A stretch of 5,993 nt of DNA, from assembly GCA_946477505.1 (NCBI GenBank), contig CAMKYP010000252.1, forward strand, positions 1 through 5,993, written 5' to 3'. The position numbers were made by a program, and so were the translations under genes. The notes under the pieces are model-generated. The model was not told where the DNA came from. It did no database searches and saw only the letters and a list, made by a program, of their open reading frames with translations. This DNA is from an uncultured Dechloromonas sp. Lineage in GTDB: Bacteria; Pseudomonadota; Gammaproteobacteria; Burkholderiales; Rhodocyclaceae. Numbering within the stretch: the first letter of the stretch is position 1; each line of letters opens with the position of its first letter. Shown here in pieces: positions 1 through 5,798 of this stretch.

Positions 1-1
1 C

Positions 2-853
2 GCGCTGTGCCTGAAGTCGGGCAACGCCGCCATCCTGCGCGGCGGCTCGGAGGCCATCCATTGCAACCGCGCCATCGCCCGTCTGGTCCAGGAAGCCCTG
101 CAGGCCGCCGACCTGCCGGCCAATGCCGTGCAGGTCGTCGACATCACCGACCGCGCCGCCGTCGGCGAACTGATCACCATGCGCGAATTCGTCGATGTCA
201 TCGTGCCGCGCGGCGGCAAGGGCCTGATCGCCCGGCTGCTCGCCGAATCCCGCGTGCCGATGATCCAGCACCTCGACGGCAACTGCCACGTCTATATCGA
301 CGACGACGCCGATCCGGCCAAGGCGCTGAAGATCGTCGAAAATGCCAAGACCCAGCGCTACGGCACCTGCAACACCGCCGAATCGCTGCTCGTCGCCCGC
401 TCCGTCGCCGCCGCCCAACTCCCGGCCATCGCCGCCATGCTCACCGGCAAGGGGGTCGAAATCCGTGGGTGCCCGGAAACCTGTGCACTGGTCAAGGAAG
501 CCGTCCCGGCCAGCGAGGAAGACTACTACACTGAGTTCCTGGCGCCGATCATCTCGGTCAAGGTCGTCTCCGGCATCGACGAGGCCATCGCCCACATCAA
601 CCAGTACTCGTCCAAGCACACCGAAGCCATCGTCACCGACAATCACCCGAAAGCCATGCGCTTCCTGCGCGAGGTCGACTCCAGCTCGGTGATGATCAAC
701 GCCTCGACCCGCTTCGCCGACGGTTTCGAATACGGCCTCGGCGCCGAGATCGGCATCTCGACCGACAAGATCCACGCCCGTGGCCCGGTCGGTCTGGAAG
801 GCCTGACCAGCCAGAAATGGGTGGTGCTCGGCGACGGGCACGTTCGCGCCTGA
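2..853 (+). CDS. proA: Glutamate-5-semialdehyde dehydrogenase (gamma-glutamyl phosphate reductase), 5'-truncated by window edge
   Basis: ProA carries out the NADPH-dependent reduction of gamma-glutamyl phosphate to glutamate-5-semialdehyde, the second step of proline synthesis, in the cytoplasm. The frame is open from base 2 and gives 283 residues before TGA at 851-853. The family is usually about 415-420 residues, so roughly 135 N-terminal residues lie outside the window. Seen directly: LKSGNAAILRGGSEA near the visible start, VIVPRGGKGLI, the nucleophile motif GTCNTAESLL with the catalytic Cys codon at 368-370, then EVDSSSVMINASTRF, GLGAEIGISTDKIHARGP and the C-terminal GLEGLTSQKWV block. 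All are close to my recollection of E. coli ProA. The reading frame shows no damage. Its promoter and upstream partners are not visible. A strong hairpin follows the stop by 6 bases and may end or protect the transcript. The identification is very secure. Confidence 0.97.
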   Translation, partial: ALCLKSGNAAILRGGSEAIHCNRAIARLVQEALQAADLPANAVQVVDITDRAAVGELITMREFVDVIVPRGGKGLIARLLAESRVPMIQHLDGNCHVYIDDDADPAKALKIVENAKTQRYGTCNTAESLLVARSVAAAQLPAIAAMLTGKGVEIRGCPETCALVKEAVPASEEDYYTEFLAPIISVKVVSGIDEAIAHINQYSSKHTEAIVTDNHPKAMRFLREVDSSSVMINASTRFADGFEYGLGAEIGISTDKIHARGPVGLEGLTSQKWVVLGDGHVRA

Positions 854-859
854 GCGCCA

Positions 860-888
860 GCCGGGGCTGTCCTGCGGACGGCCCCGGC
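860..888 (+). terminator. Very stable 13-bp hairpin after proA; possible terminator or 3'-end stabiliser
   Basis: The left arm (860-872, starting GCCGGGGC) pairs with the right arm (876-888, ending GCCCCGGC) around a 3-base TGC loop. Twelve pairs are Watson-Crick and one is G-T. It begins 6 bases after the proA stop. No T-run follows on either strand, so it is not a textbook intrinsic terminator. It could be a U-less terminator, a 3' end protected from exonucleases, or a barrier between proA and gcdH. A second small hairpin (898-902 with 906-910, GCCGC/GCGGC) and seven A's (914-920) lie between it and the gcdH ribosome binding site. The structure is seen directly; its role is inferred. Confidence 0.45.
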
Positions 889-937
889 CCACGAAAAGCC
901 GCCCGGCGGCCCGAAAAAAACAGACCGAGGAGAGCGC

Positions 938-2113
938 ATGAGCAAACCAACCTTTAACTGGGAAGACCCGCTGCTGCTCGATAGCCAGCTGGCCGCCGAC
1001 GAGCGGCAGGTGCGCAATGCCGCGCGCAGCTTTGCCGAAAAGGCACTCAAGCCACGCGTACGCGATGCCTTCCGGCACGAGACGGTCGATCCGGCGATTT
1101 TCCGCGAGATGGGCGACATGGGCCTGCTCGGCCCGACCCTGCCGCCCCGCTTCGGCGGCGCCGGGCTGAACTATGTGTCCTACGGCCTGATCGCCCGCGA
1201 GATCGAGCGCGTCGATTCCGGCTACCGCACCATGCTCAGCGTGCAATCCTCGCTGGTCATGCTGCCGATCTTCGCATTCGGCTCCGAAGAACAGAAGGAA
1301 AAATACCTGCCCAGGCTCAGCAAGGGCGAATGGATCGGCTGCTTCGGCCTGACCGAACCCAACTCCGGCTCCGACCCCGGCAGCCTATCGACCCGGGCGC
1401 GCGCCGTGCCTGGCGGCTGGCAGCTGTCGGGCAGCAAGAACTGGATTTCCAACGCACCGATCGCCGATGTCTTCATCGTCTGGGCCAAGGACGACAACAA
1501 CGTGATCCGCGGCTTCATCCTCGACAAAGGCATGACCGGGCTGTCGGCACCGGTCATTCACGGCAAGGTCGGGCTGCGCGTCGCCGTCACCGGCGAGATC
1601 GTCATGGATGAGGTCTTCGTCCCGGAAGAGAACCGGCTACCGGGCGTAAACGGCCTGAAGGGTCCGTTCACCTGCCTCAATGCCGCGCGCTACGGCATTG
1701 CCTGGGGTGCTCTCGGAGCCGCCGAAGCCTGCTGGCACACGGCCCGCCAATACACGCTGGAGCGCAAGCAGTTCGACAAGCCTCTGGCCGCCAATCAACT
1801 CATCCAGAAAAAACTGGCCGACATGCAAACCGAGATCACCCTCGGCATCCAGGGCGCGCTGCGTCTCGGGCGGATGATGGACGATGGCAGCGCGACGCCG
1901 GAAATCGTCTCGATGATGAAGCGCAACAGCTGCGGGAAGGCTCTGGACGTCGCCCGCACGGCGCGCGACATGCTCGGCGGCAACGGCATTTCGGACGATT
2001 TCGGCGTGATCCGCCACGTGGTGAACCTGGAGGTTGTGAATACCTACGAGGGCACCCACGATGTACATGCACTGATTCTTGGCCGCGCTCAAACCGGTCT
2101 ATCGGCTTTTTGA
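938..2113 (+). CDS. gcdH: Glutaryl-CoA dehydrogenase (acyl-CoA dehydrogenase family, FAD-dependent)
   Basis: The enzyme oxidises and decarboxylates glutaryl-CoA to crotonyl-CoA, passing electrons from FAD to electron-transfer flavoprotein. It serves lysine, tryptophan and (anaerobic) benzoyl-CoA degradation. The 391-residue length fits the family. Seen: the N-terminal FNWEDPLLL, ERVDSGYRTMLSVQSSLVM, the acyl-CoA dehydrogenase signature CFGLTEPNSGSDP (135-147), LIQKKLADMQTEITLG (288-303), ARDMLGGNGISDD, and NTYEGTHDVHALILGR with catalytic base Glu371. By recollection of the human enzyme, the substrate-carboxylate Arg (here R97), Glu90 and Tyr370 are all kept, which points to the decarboxylating type. 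Position 98 is Thr where human has Ser. ATG 938 follows GAGGAG at 927-932 with 5-base spacing. No partner degradation genes or regulator are adjacent, and the 84-base structured gap suggests expression separate from proA. Confidence 0.95.
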   Translation: MSKPTFNWEDPLLLDSQLAADERQVRNAARSFAEKALKPRVRDAFRHETVDPAIFREMGDMGLLGPTLPPRFGGAGLNYVSYGLIAREIERVDSGYRTMLSVQSSLVMLPIFAFGSEEQKEKYLPRLSKGEWIGCFGLTEPNSGSDPGSLSTRARAVPGGWQLSGSKNWISNAPIADVFIVWAKDDNNVIRGFILDKGMTGLSAPVIHGKVGLRVAVTGEIVMDEVFVPEENRLPGVNGLKGPFTCLNAARYGIAWGALGAAEACWHTARQYTLERKQFDKPLAANQLIQKKLADMQTEITLGIQGALRLGRMMDDGSATPEIVSMMKRNSCGKALDVARTARDMLGGNGISDDFGVIRHVVNLEVVNTYEGTHDVHALILGRAQTGLSAF

Positions 2114-2128
2114 ATTCATTCGGCATCC

Positions 2129-2146
2129 GACGGTCAACCGTCAACC
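2129..2146. repeat. Small dyad overlapping a 7-base tandem repeat upstream of ogt
   Basis: GACGGT (2129-2134) and ACCGTC (2137-2142) are perfect inverted arms around CA. GTCAACC is repeated back to back at 2133-2139 and 2140-2146. Both sit in the 52-base gcdH-ogt gap, ending 9 bases before the ogt ribosome binding site. The element could be an operator or a small mRNA hairpin, but short repeats like this also arise by chance. No function can be assigned from sequence alone. Confidence 0.4.
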
Positions 2147-2155
2147 CGACTCGAC

Positions 2156-2161
2156 AGGAGG
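2156..2161 (+). promoter_or_regulatory. Ribosome binding site AGGAGG that fixes the ogt start
   Basis: A perfect AGGAGG lies 4 bases before ATG 2166. It favours this start over in-frame upstream codons (from 2079) that would overlap the end of gcdH and add residues unlike the Ogt family. Confidence 0.8.
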
Positions 2162-2165
2162 CAAC

Positions 2166-2654
2166 ATGAATTCCGTGAACTACCAGGCCATTGTCGCCGC
2201 CCCTGGCTTCTGCCTCGGCGTGCAATGCAACGACGACGAGATCACCGGCATCGACTTTCTCGAACCGCGCCCCGAAATCGCCCCCACGACGCCGTTGGCC
2301 GCCGAGGCGGTACGCCAGCTCAAGGCCTACATCGCCGATCCGCACTTTGCCTTCGGCCTGCCCCTTCGCCCTGCCGGCACGAGCTTCCAGCGCCGCGTCT
2401 GGGAGCAGATTTCGGCCATTCCCACCGGCCAGACGCACACCTACGGCGAGGTCGCCCGCAACCTGAAGAACGCGCCGCGCGCCGTCGGCCAGGCCTGCGG
2501 TTCCAACCCCTACCCGCTGGTCGTTCCCTGCCACCGCGTCGTCGCCACCGGCGGCGGACTCGGGGGTTTTGCCCGCGAACGCGGTGGTTTCCTGCTCGAC
2601 GTCAAACGCTGGCTGCTTCGGCACGAGGGCATCGGTGCCACCCCGGCCAGCTGA
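2166..2654 (+). CDS. ogt: Methylated-DNA--protein-cysteine S-methyltransferase (O6-alkylguanine-DNA alkyltransferase)
   Basis: This is a suicide DNA-repair protein that moves the alkyl group from O6-alkylguanine (or O4-alkylthymine) onto its own cysteine. The product is 162 residues, near the ~160-170 usual for stand-alone Ogt. A weakly conserved N-terminal domain (about 1-70) precedes the DNA-binding/active-site domain. Seen: GTSFQRRVWEQISAIPTGQTHTYGEVA (71-97; Tyr93 of the family's flipping region), RAVGQACGSNP (105-115, with the Arg finger R105), and the active site PCHRVV with nucleophile Cys122. The GGLGGFARERGGFLLDVKRWLLRHEG tail follows. No AdaA-type regulatory domain is fused, so this is Ogt rather than Ada. 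The 3' end overlaps the proposed xerD start by 20 bases, suggesting a coupled pair. The upstream dyad (2129-2142) might regulate it; I see no clear promoter. Confidence 0.95.
   Translation: MNSVNYQAIVAAPGFCLGVQCNDDEITGIDFLEPRPEIAPTTPLAAEAVRQLKAYIADPHFAFGLPLRPAGTSFQRRVWEQISAIPTGQTHTYGEVARNLKNAPRAVGQACGSNPYPLVVPCHRVVATGGGLGGFARERGGFLLDVKRWLLRHEGIGATPAS
2625..2629 (+). promoter_or_regulatory. GAGGG ribosome binding site inside ogt supporting the GTG start of xerD
   Basis: GAGGG sits 5 bases before GTG 2635, within the last codons of ogt. In-frame TTG 2569 and GTG 2584 would add 17-22 residues that do not resemble XerD. From GTG 2635 every catalytic residue falls exactly three positions after its E. 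coli XerD counterpart. Confidence 0.6.
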
Positions 2655-3540
2655 TCTCGGCGAAATCGACAATTTCTGCGATGCCCTGTGGCTGGAGGAT
2701 GGCCTCGCCAAGGCAACGCTGGACAGCTATCGCTCCGATCTCGGCCGGCTGGCCGGCTGGCTGGCCGAACAGGCGCATGAATCGCTGCTCGATGTCCGCG
2801 AAGCGACGCTGACCGCCTTCATCGCTCACCTGGCGCGACAGACACGAGCCAGCTCCCAAGCCCGTTATCTGTCCACGCTGCGCCGCTTCTATCGCTGGCA
2901 GGTCGGGCGAGGCCGCCTGGTCACCGACCCGACGCTGAAACTGGCCAACCCCACCCTGCCCTCGCGCCTGCCCAAGGTGATGTCGGAGCAGCAGGTGGAA
3001 GCGCTGCTCGCGGCGCCGGATCTCAACACCCTGCTCGGCCAGCGCGACCGCGCCATGCTGGAAACCCTCTATGCCACGGGCCTGCGTGTCTCGGAACTGG
3101 TCAACCTGAAGTTGCACGAAGTGGGGCTGGCCGATGGCGTGCTGCGCGCCCTGGGCAAGGGCAGCAAGGAGCGCCTGGTGCCGCTGGGACAGGTCGCCGT
3201 CGACTGGATCGCCCGTTACCTGACTGAAGCGCGACCGGACATCCTCGGCGGCCAGCAAAGCGATGCCCTGTTCGTCACCGCCCGGGGCGGCGCCATGACT
3301 CGCCAGGCCTTCTGGCAACTGATCAAGCGCTATGCGCTGGTTGCCGGTATCGACCCGGCGAAGCTGTCACCCCATGTCCTCCGGCACGCTTTCGCCACCC
3401 ACTTGCTCAATCACGGCGCCGACCTGCGCGTGGTGCAGTTGCTGCTCGGCCATGCCGACATTTCGACCACCCAGATCTACACCCACGTCGCCCGCGAACG
3501 CCTGAAAAGCCTGCATGCAGAGCACCATCCCCGCGGCTGA
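2635..3540 (+). CDS. xerD: Site-specific tyrosine recombinase XerD
   Basis: XerD acts with XerC at the dif site near the replication terminus, resolving chromosome dimers under FtsK control. From GTG 2635 the product is 301 residues, against 298 in E. coli. The N-terminal SAM-like DNA-binding domain (about 10-95) includes FCDALWLEDGLAKATLDSY. The catalytic domain follows (about 115-295). All six catalytic residues are present: R151 in LYATGLRVSEL, K175 in GKGSKERLVPL, H247 and R250 in HVLRHAFATHLLNHGADLR, H273 in LLGHADISTTQ, and nucleophile Y282 in QIYTHV. The HHPR ending also matches XerD. The start lies inside ogt (20-base overlap), implying coupled translation. XerC is not in the window. 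The near-identical catalytic core and lack of mobile-element neighbours argue against a phage or integron integrase. Confidence 0.95.
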   Translation: MPPRPADLGEIDNFCDALWLEDGLAKATLDSYRSDLGRLAGWLAEQAHESLLDVREATLTAFIAHLARQTRASSQARYLSTLRRFYRWQVGRGRLVTDPTLKLANPTLPSRLPKVMSEQQVEALLAAPDLNTLLGQRDRAMLETLYATGLRVSELVNLKLHEVGLADGVLRALGKGSKERLVPLGQVAVDWIARYLTEARPDILGGQQSDALFVTARGGAMTRQAFWQLIKRYALVAGIDPAKLSPHVLRHAFATHLLNHGADLRVVQLLLGHADISTTQIYTHVARERLKSLHAEHHPRG

Positions 3541-3578
3541 GATGGGGTGCGGCATACAAAATTGCGCTGGCGGCGGCG

Positions 3579-3620
3579 CCCCCTTCGCTTCCCTCACCCT
3601 CCGCTTCCACCTATCATCAA
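3579..3620 (+). terminator. C-rich, G-poor stretch after xerD; possible Rho-loading region
   Basis: The 110-base gap between xerD and the next gene contains a 42-base segment with 23 C and only 2 G, unusual in this GC-rich, balanced window. C-over-G stretches in untranslated RNA are typical of Rho utilisation sites, so this may end the ogt-xerD transcript. I see no intrinsic terminator hairpin with a T-run in the gap. The same segment carries CGCTTCC twice (3586-3592 and 3602-3608, 16-base period). The composition is seen; the termination role is inferred. Confidence 0.25.
3589..3617 (+). promoter_or_regulatory. Candidate sigma-70-like promoter for the small membrane gene and kinase
   Basis: TATCAT at 3612-3617 matches the -10 consensus at 5 of 6 positions. 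A poor -35 (TTCCCT, 3589-3594, 3 of 6) lies 17 bases upstream. Transcription would start near 3624, leaving a leader of about 27 bases that still contains the GGAGGA ribosome binding site at 3638-3643. A weak -35 usually means activator help; the CGCTTCC direct repeats lie across this region. Overlap with the C-rich stretch makes the call uncertain. Confidence 0.28.
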
Positions 3621-3650
3621 GGTCATCGTGGCCTACCGGAGGAAATCGCC

Positions 3651-3869
3651 ATGTCTAACACGCTACGCTCACTCGGCGCCCTCGCCGGCATCGCCGGCCT
3701 GCTGATCTGCCTGTTTGCCGGCGCCCTCCGCCTAGCCGGCCAGCACTGGCTGATGGGCTTCGAAACCATCACCCTGCTCCAAATCGGTATCGGCGGCATG
3801 GTGTTTGGGTGTTTCTGCCTGCTGCTCGTCCTGACCGGCCGAGCGAACCCGCCAGCGCCAAATCGCTGA
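3651..3869 (+). CDS. Small hypothetical membrane protein with two predicted transmembrane helices
   Basis: I do not recognise this 72-residue protein. ATG 3651 follows a strong GGAGGA (3638-3643) with 7-base spacing, and codon use looks like its neighbours, so it is probably a real gene. Two hydrophobic stretches fit membrane helices: about residues 8-26 (LGALAGIAGLLICLFAGAL) and 39-62, rich in Gly, Ile, Leu and Phe. They are joined by a short polar loop with R27, H32 and E38. The C-terminal tail GRANPPAPNR is polar and proline-rich. Cysteines occur at 20, 54 and 56 within the hydrophobic segments. There is no clear cleavable signal peptide and no known motif. It lies 78 bases upstream of the sensor kinase on the same strand and may share a transcript, so an accessory membrane role is possible but unproven. 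Confidence 0.7.
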   Translation: MSNTLRSLGALAGIAGLLICLFAGALRLAGQHWLMGFETITLLQIGIGGMVFGCFCLLLVLTGRANPPAPNR

Positions 3870-3877
3870 GGGTTTGC
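3843..3877 (+). other. Hairpin spanning the stop codon of the small membrane gene
   Basis: The outer stem GCGAACCC (3843-3850) pairs with GGGTTTGC (3870-3877), with one G-T pair. The inner stem CAGCG (3853-3857) pairs with CGCTG (3864-3868) around a CCAAAT loop, with a small internal loop (GC opposite A) between the stems. That makes 13 pairs in total. The TGA stop (3867-3869) lies inside the structure. No T-run follows, so a classical terminator is unlikely. It could partly end or process the transcript before the kinase, or arise by chance in GC-rich coding sequence. Confidence 0.4.
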
Positions 3878-3947
3878 CACAATAGCCTTGTCGAATCCCA
3901 TGCGGCAGCATTTCTATTCTCCGTCCAAACTGCCAGGCAATATCTCG

Positions 3948-5798
3948 ATGCCCACGAATTCACTTCGACAGGACAAATGGCATAGCGTAATCAAGATCGT
4001 ACTGATCTACGCCGCCTTTGCCGCTGCCTGGATCCTTTTTTCGGACAAGGCCATCCTGCTGCTCACGGCCGATCCGGACGAGATGCTCCGGATCAGCACA
4101 CTCAAGGGCTGGGCCTTTGTCGCGGTCACCTCCCTGTTGCTCTATTTTTTGCTCAGCCGCTACTGGGGCCAATACAGCAAGGCGATTGCGGAGCAGTTCA
4201 ATACGCTGAAGCTGGTCGAAACCGTCTCGGATAGCTCGACCGACGCCATATTTGCCAAGGATATCGAAGGGCACTATCTGGTATTCAACCGCGCCGCCTG
4301 CCGGTTCGTCGGCAAGCCGGCCAGCGAGGTGATCGGACATGACGATTTCGCCATCTTCCCCCAGGAGCAGGCCAGGGAACTGCTCGACACCAACCGCCGA
4401 ATCATCGCCAATGGCGTCGTCGAAAACCGCTACGAGCATCTCGACACGCCGGAGGGCCGCAAAACCTTCTATGTCACCAAAGGCCCGCTGTTCGACAATG
4501 AAGGAAAGACCATCGGCACCTTCGGCATTTCCCGCGACGTGACCGAACGCATGCTGTTCGAGAACGAATTGCAGCGCCACCGCAAACACCTGGAAGGCCT
4601 TGTCGCCGAACGCACGGCCGACCTGGAACAAGCCAAGGCAGCCGCCGAAAGCGCCAGCCTGGCCAAGGGAGCCTTCCTGGCCAACATGAGTCACGAGATT
4701 CGCACCCCGCTGACCGCGATCACCGGCCTGGCCCACCTGATCCGGCGGGGCGAACTCTCTCCGGCCCAGCGCGAACAGCTCGACAAGCTGGAAGCTGCCG
4801 GCTACCACCTGCTCGAAGTGATCAATGCCATCCTCGACCTGTCGAAAATCGAGGCCGGCCGCCTGACACTGGAGGAATCCCCCGTCTGCATCGCAACCCT
4901 GCTCGACAACGTGGCCGCCATGCTGCATGACCGGGCGGCTGCCAAGAATCTGCAACTCCTGATCAGCCACGAGGCACTGCCGAGGCGCCTGCGCGGCGAC
5001 CCGACCCGCCTGCAACAGACGCTGCTCAACTACGCCACCAATGCCGTCAAGTTTACCGAGCGCGGCAGCGTCACCTTGCGGGCGAGCATCGCGCAGGACT
5101 TTGGCGATGCCGTACTGCTGCGCCTGGAAGTCCACGACACCGGCATCGGCATTCCCGCCGAAATTCAGAGCAAGCTATTCCTCGCCTTTGAACAGGCCGA
5201 CAGCAGCACGACCCGCAAGTACGGCGGCACGGGTCTCGGCCTCGCCATCAACCGCAAGCTGGCGGAATTGATGGGTGGGACCGTCGGCATCGTAAGCACA
5301 CCGGGCGTTGGCAGCACCTTCTGGTTCACCGCAAGGCTCGCCAAGGACGAGGCCGACGACCCTGTGCCCAGCCCCCCGGACGAATCCCCGGAGATCCGCC
5401 TGCGGCGGGCATTTTCCGGAGCGCGCATCCTCCTGGCCGAAGACGAATCGATCAATCGGGAAATCGCCGGATTGATGTTGCAGGATGTCGGCCTGGTGGT
5501 CGAGTTGGCGGAAAACGGCGCCGAGGCTCTGGATTTTGCCGCAGCCAAGAAATACGACCTGATCCTGATGGATATGCAGATGCCGCACATGGATGGCCTG
5601 GAAGCGACACGCCGCATCCGGCAACTGCCAAACGGTGCCAGCGTCCCCATCGTGGCCATGACGGCCAACGCCTTCGCCGAAGATCGCCAGCGCTGCCTCG
5701 AAGCGGGCATGAATGACTTCATGAGCAAGCCCTTCGAGCCCGGACATTTCTACGCCACGCTACTGAAGTGGCTCACCCCCGCTACCGACACGCCATGA
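3948..5798 (+). CDS. Membrane-bound hybrid sensor histidine kinase (2 TM, PAS, HisKA, HATPase_c, receiver)
   Basis: This is a signal-transduction kinase that autophosphorylates and passes phosphate to its own receiver. Numbered from ATG 3948 (616 residues): TM1 about 13-31, a loop of only ~22 residues, TM2 about 54-70, and a PAS/PAC domain about 87-200 (ETVSDSSTDAIFAKD to GTFGISRDVTER). A coiled-coil linker (200-240) and the H-box FLANMSHEIRTPL with phospho-His249 follow. The ATPase has an N-box (NYATNAVKFT, N365), DTGIGIP (397-403), LAFEQAD, and GGTGLGLAI (426-434). The receiver (about 493-610) has E498/D499, phospho-Asp542 (MDMQMPHMDG), T572 and K594. There is no HPt or output domain, so a separate HPt protein is expected. 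The start is uncertain: ATG 3948 has a weak AGG (3935-3937), while ATG 3900 or TTG 3888 would add 16 or 20 residues without a ribosome binding site. The signal sensed is unknown. Confidence 0.93.
   Translation: MPTNSLRQDKWHSVIKIVLIYAAFAAAWILFSDKAILLLTADPDEMLRISTLKGWAFVAVTSLLLYFLLSRYWGQYSKAIAEQFNTLKLVETVSDSSTDAIFAKDIEGHYLVFNRAACRFVGKPASEVIGHDDFAIFPQEQARELLDTNRRIIANGVVENRYEHLDTPEGRKTFYVTKGPLFDNEGKTIGTFGISRDVTERMLFENELQRHRKHLEGLVAERTADLEQAKAAAESASLAKGAFLANMSHEIRTPLTAITGLAHLIRRGELSPAQREQLDKLEAAGYHLLEVINAILDLSKIEAGRLTLEESPVCIATLLDNVAAMLHDRAAAKNLQLLISHEALPRRLRGDPTRLQQTLLNYATNAVKFTERGSVTLRASIAQDFGDAVLLRLEVHDTGIGIPAEIQSKLFLAFEQADSSTTRKYGGTGLGLAINRKLAELMGGTVGIVSTPGVGSTFWFTARLAKDEADDPVPSPPDESPEIRLRRAFSGARILLAEDESINREIAGLMLQDVGLVVELAENGAEALDFAAAKKYDLILMDMQMPHMDGLEATRRIRQLPNGASVPIVAMTANAFAEDRQRCLEAGMNDFMSKPFEPGHFYATLLKWLTPATDTP

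Noticed and set aside
7..534. 175-residue + strand frame overlapping proA
   Set aside because: The Arg/Pro-rich translation is in another frame of proA, whose own frame has conserved catalytic motifs.
860..888. Classical intrinsic terminator
   Set aside because: The stem is excellent but no T-run follows on either strand, so only a tentative terminator/stabiliser role is given.
1836..2711. 291-residue minus-strand frame across gcdH, ogt and the xerD start
   Set aside because: It crosses three well-supported genes and has low-complexity Arg/Gly/Ala-rich sequence typical of a shadow frame.
2602..3318. 238-residue minus-strand frame opposite xerD
   Set aside because: It is antisense to a clear XerD, is rich in Gln/Gly/Ala, and has no recognisable motif.
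2635..3540. Integrase of a phage, integron or genomic island
   Set aside because: The protein follows XerD from N-terminus to the HHPR ending, and there are no tRNA, att-like repeats or cargo genes nearby.
3407..3610. Small minus-strand gene in the xerD-membrane gene gap
   Set aside because: Most of it is antisense to xerD, the product is biased in Gly/Arg/Ala, and the gap is better explained as untranslated C-rich sequence.
3888..3947. TTG 3888 or ATG 3900 as the kinase start
   Set aside because: Neither has a ribosome binding site and the added residues have no family features. ATG 3948 has at least a weak AGG. The choice is tentative and ATG 3900 remains possible.
3960..5135. 391-residue open frame on the minus strand opposite the kinase
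   Set aside because: It lies wholly antisense to a kinase with intact motifs and gives no recognisable domain. Long antisense frames are expected in GC-rich coding DNA.
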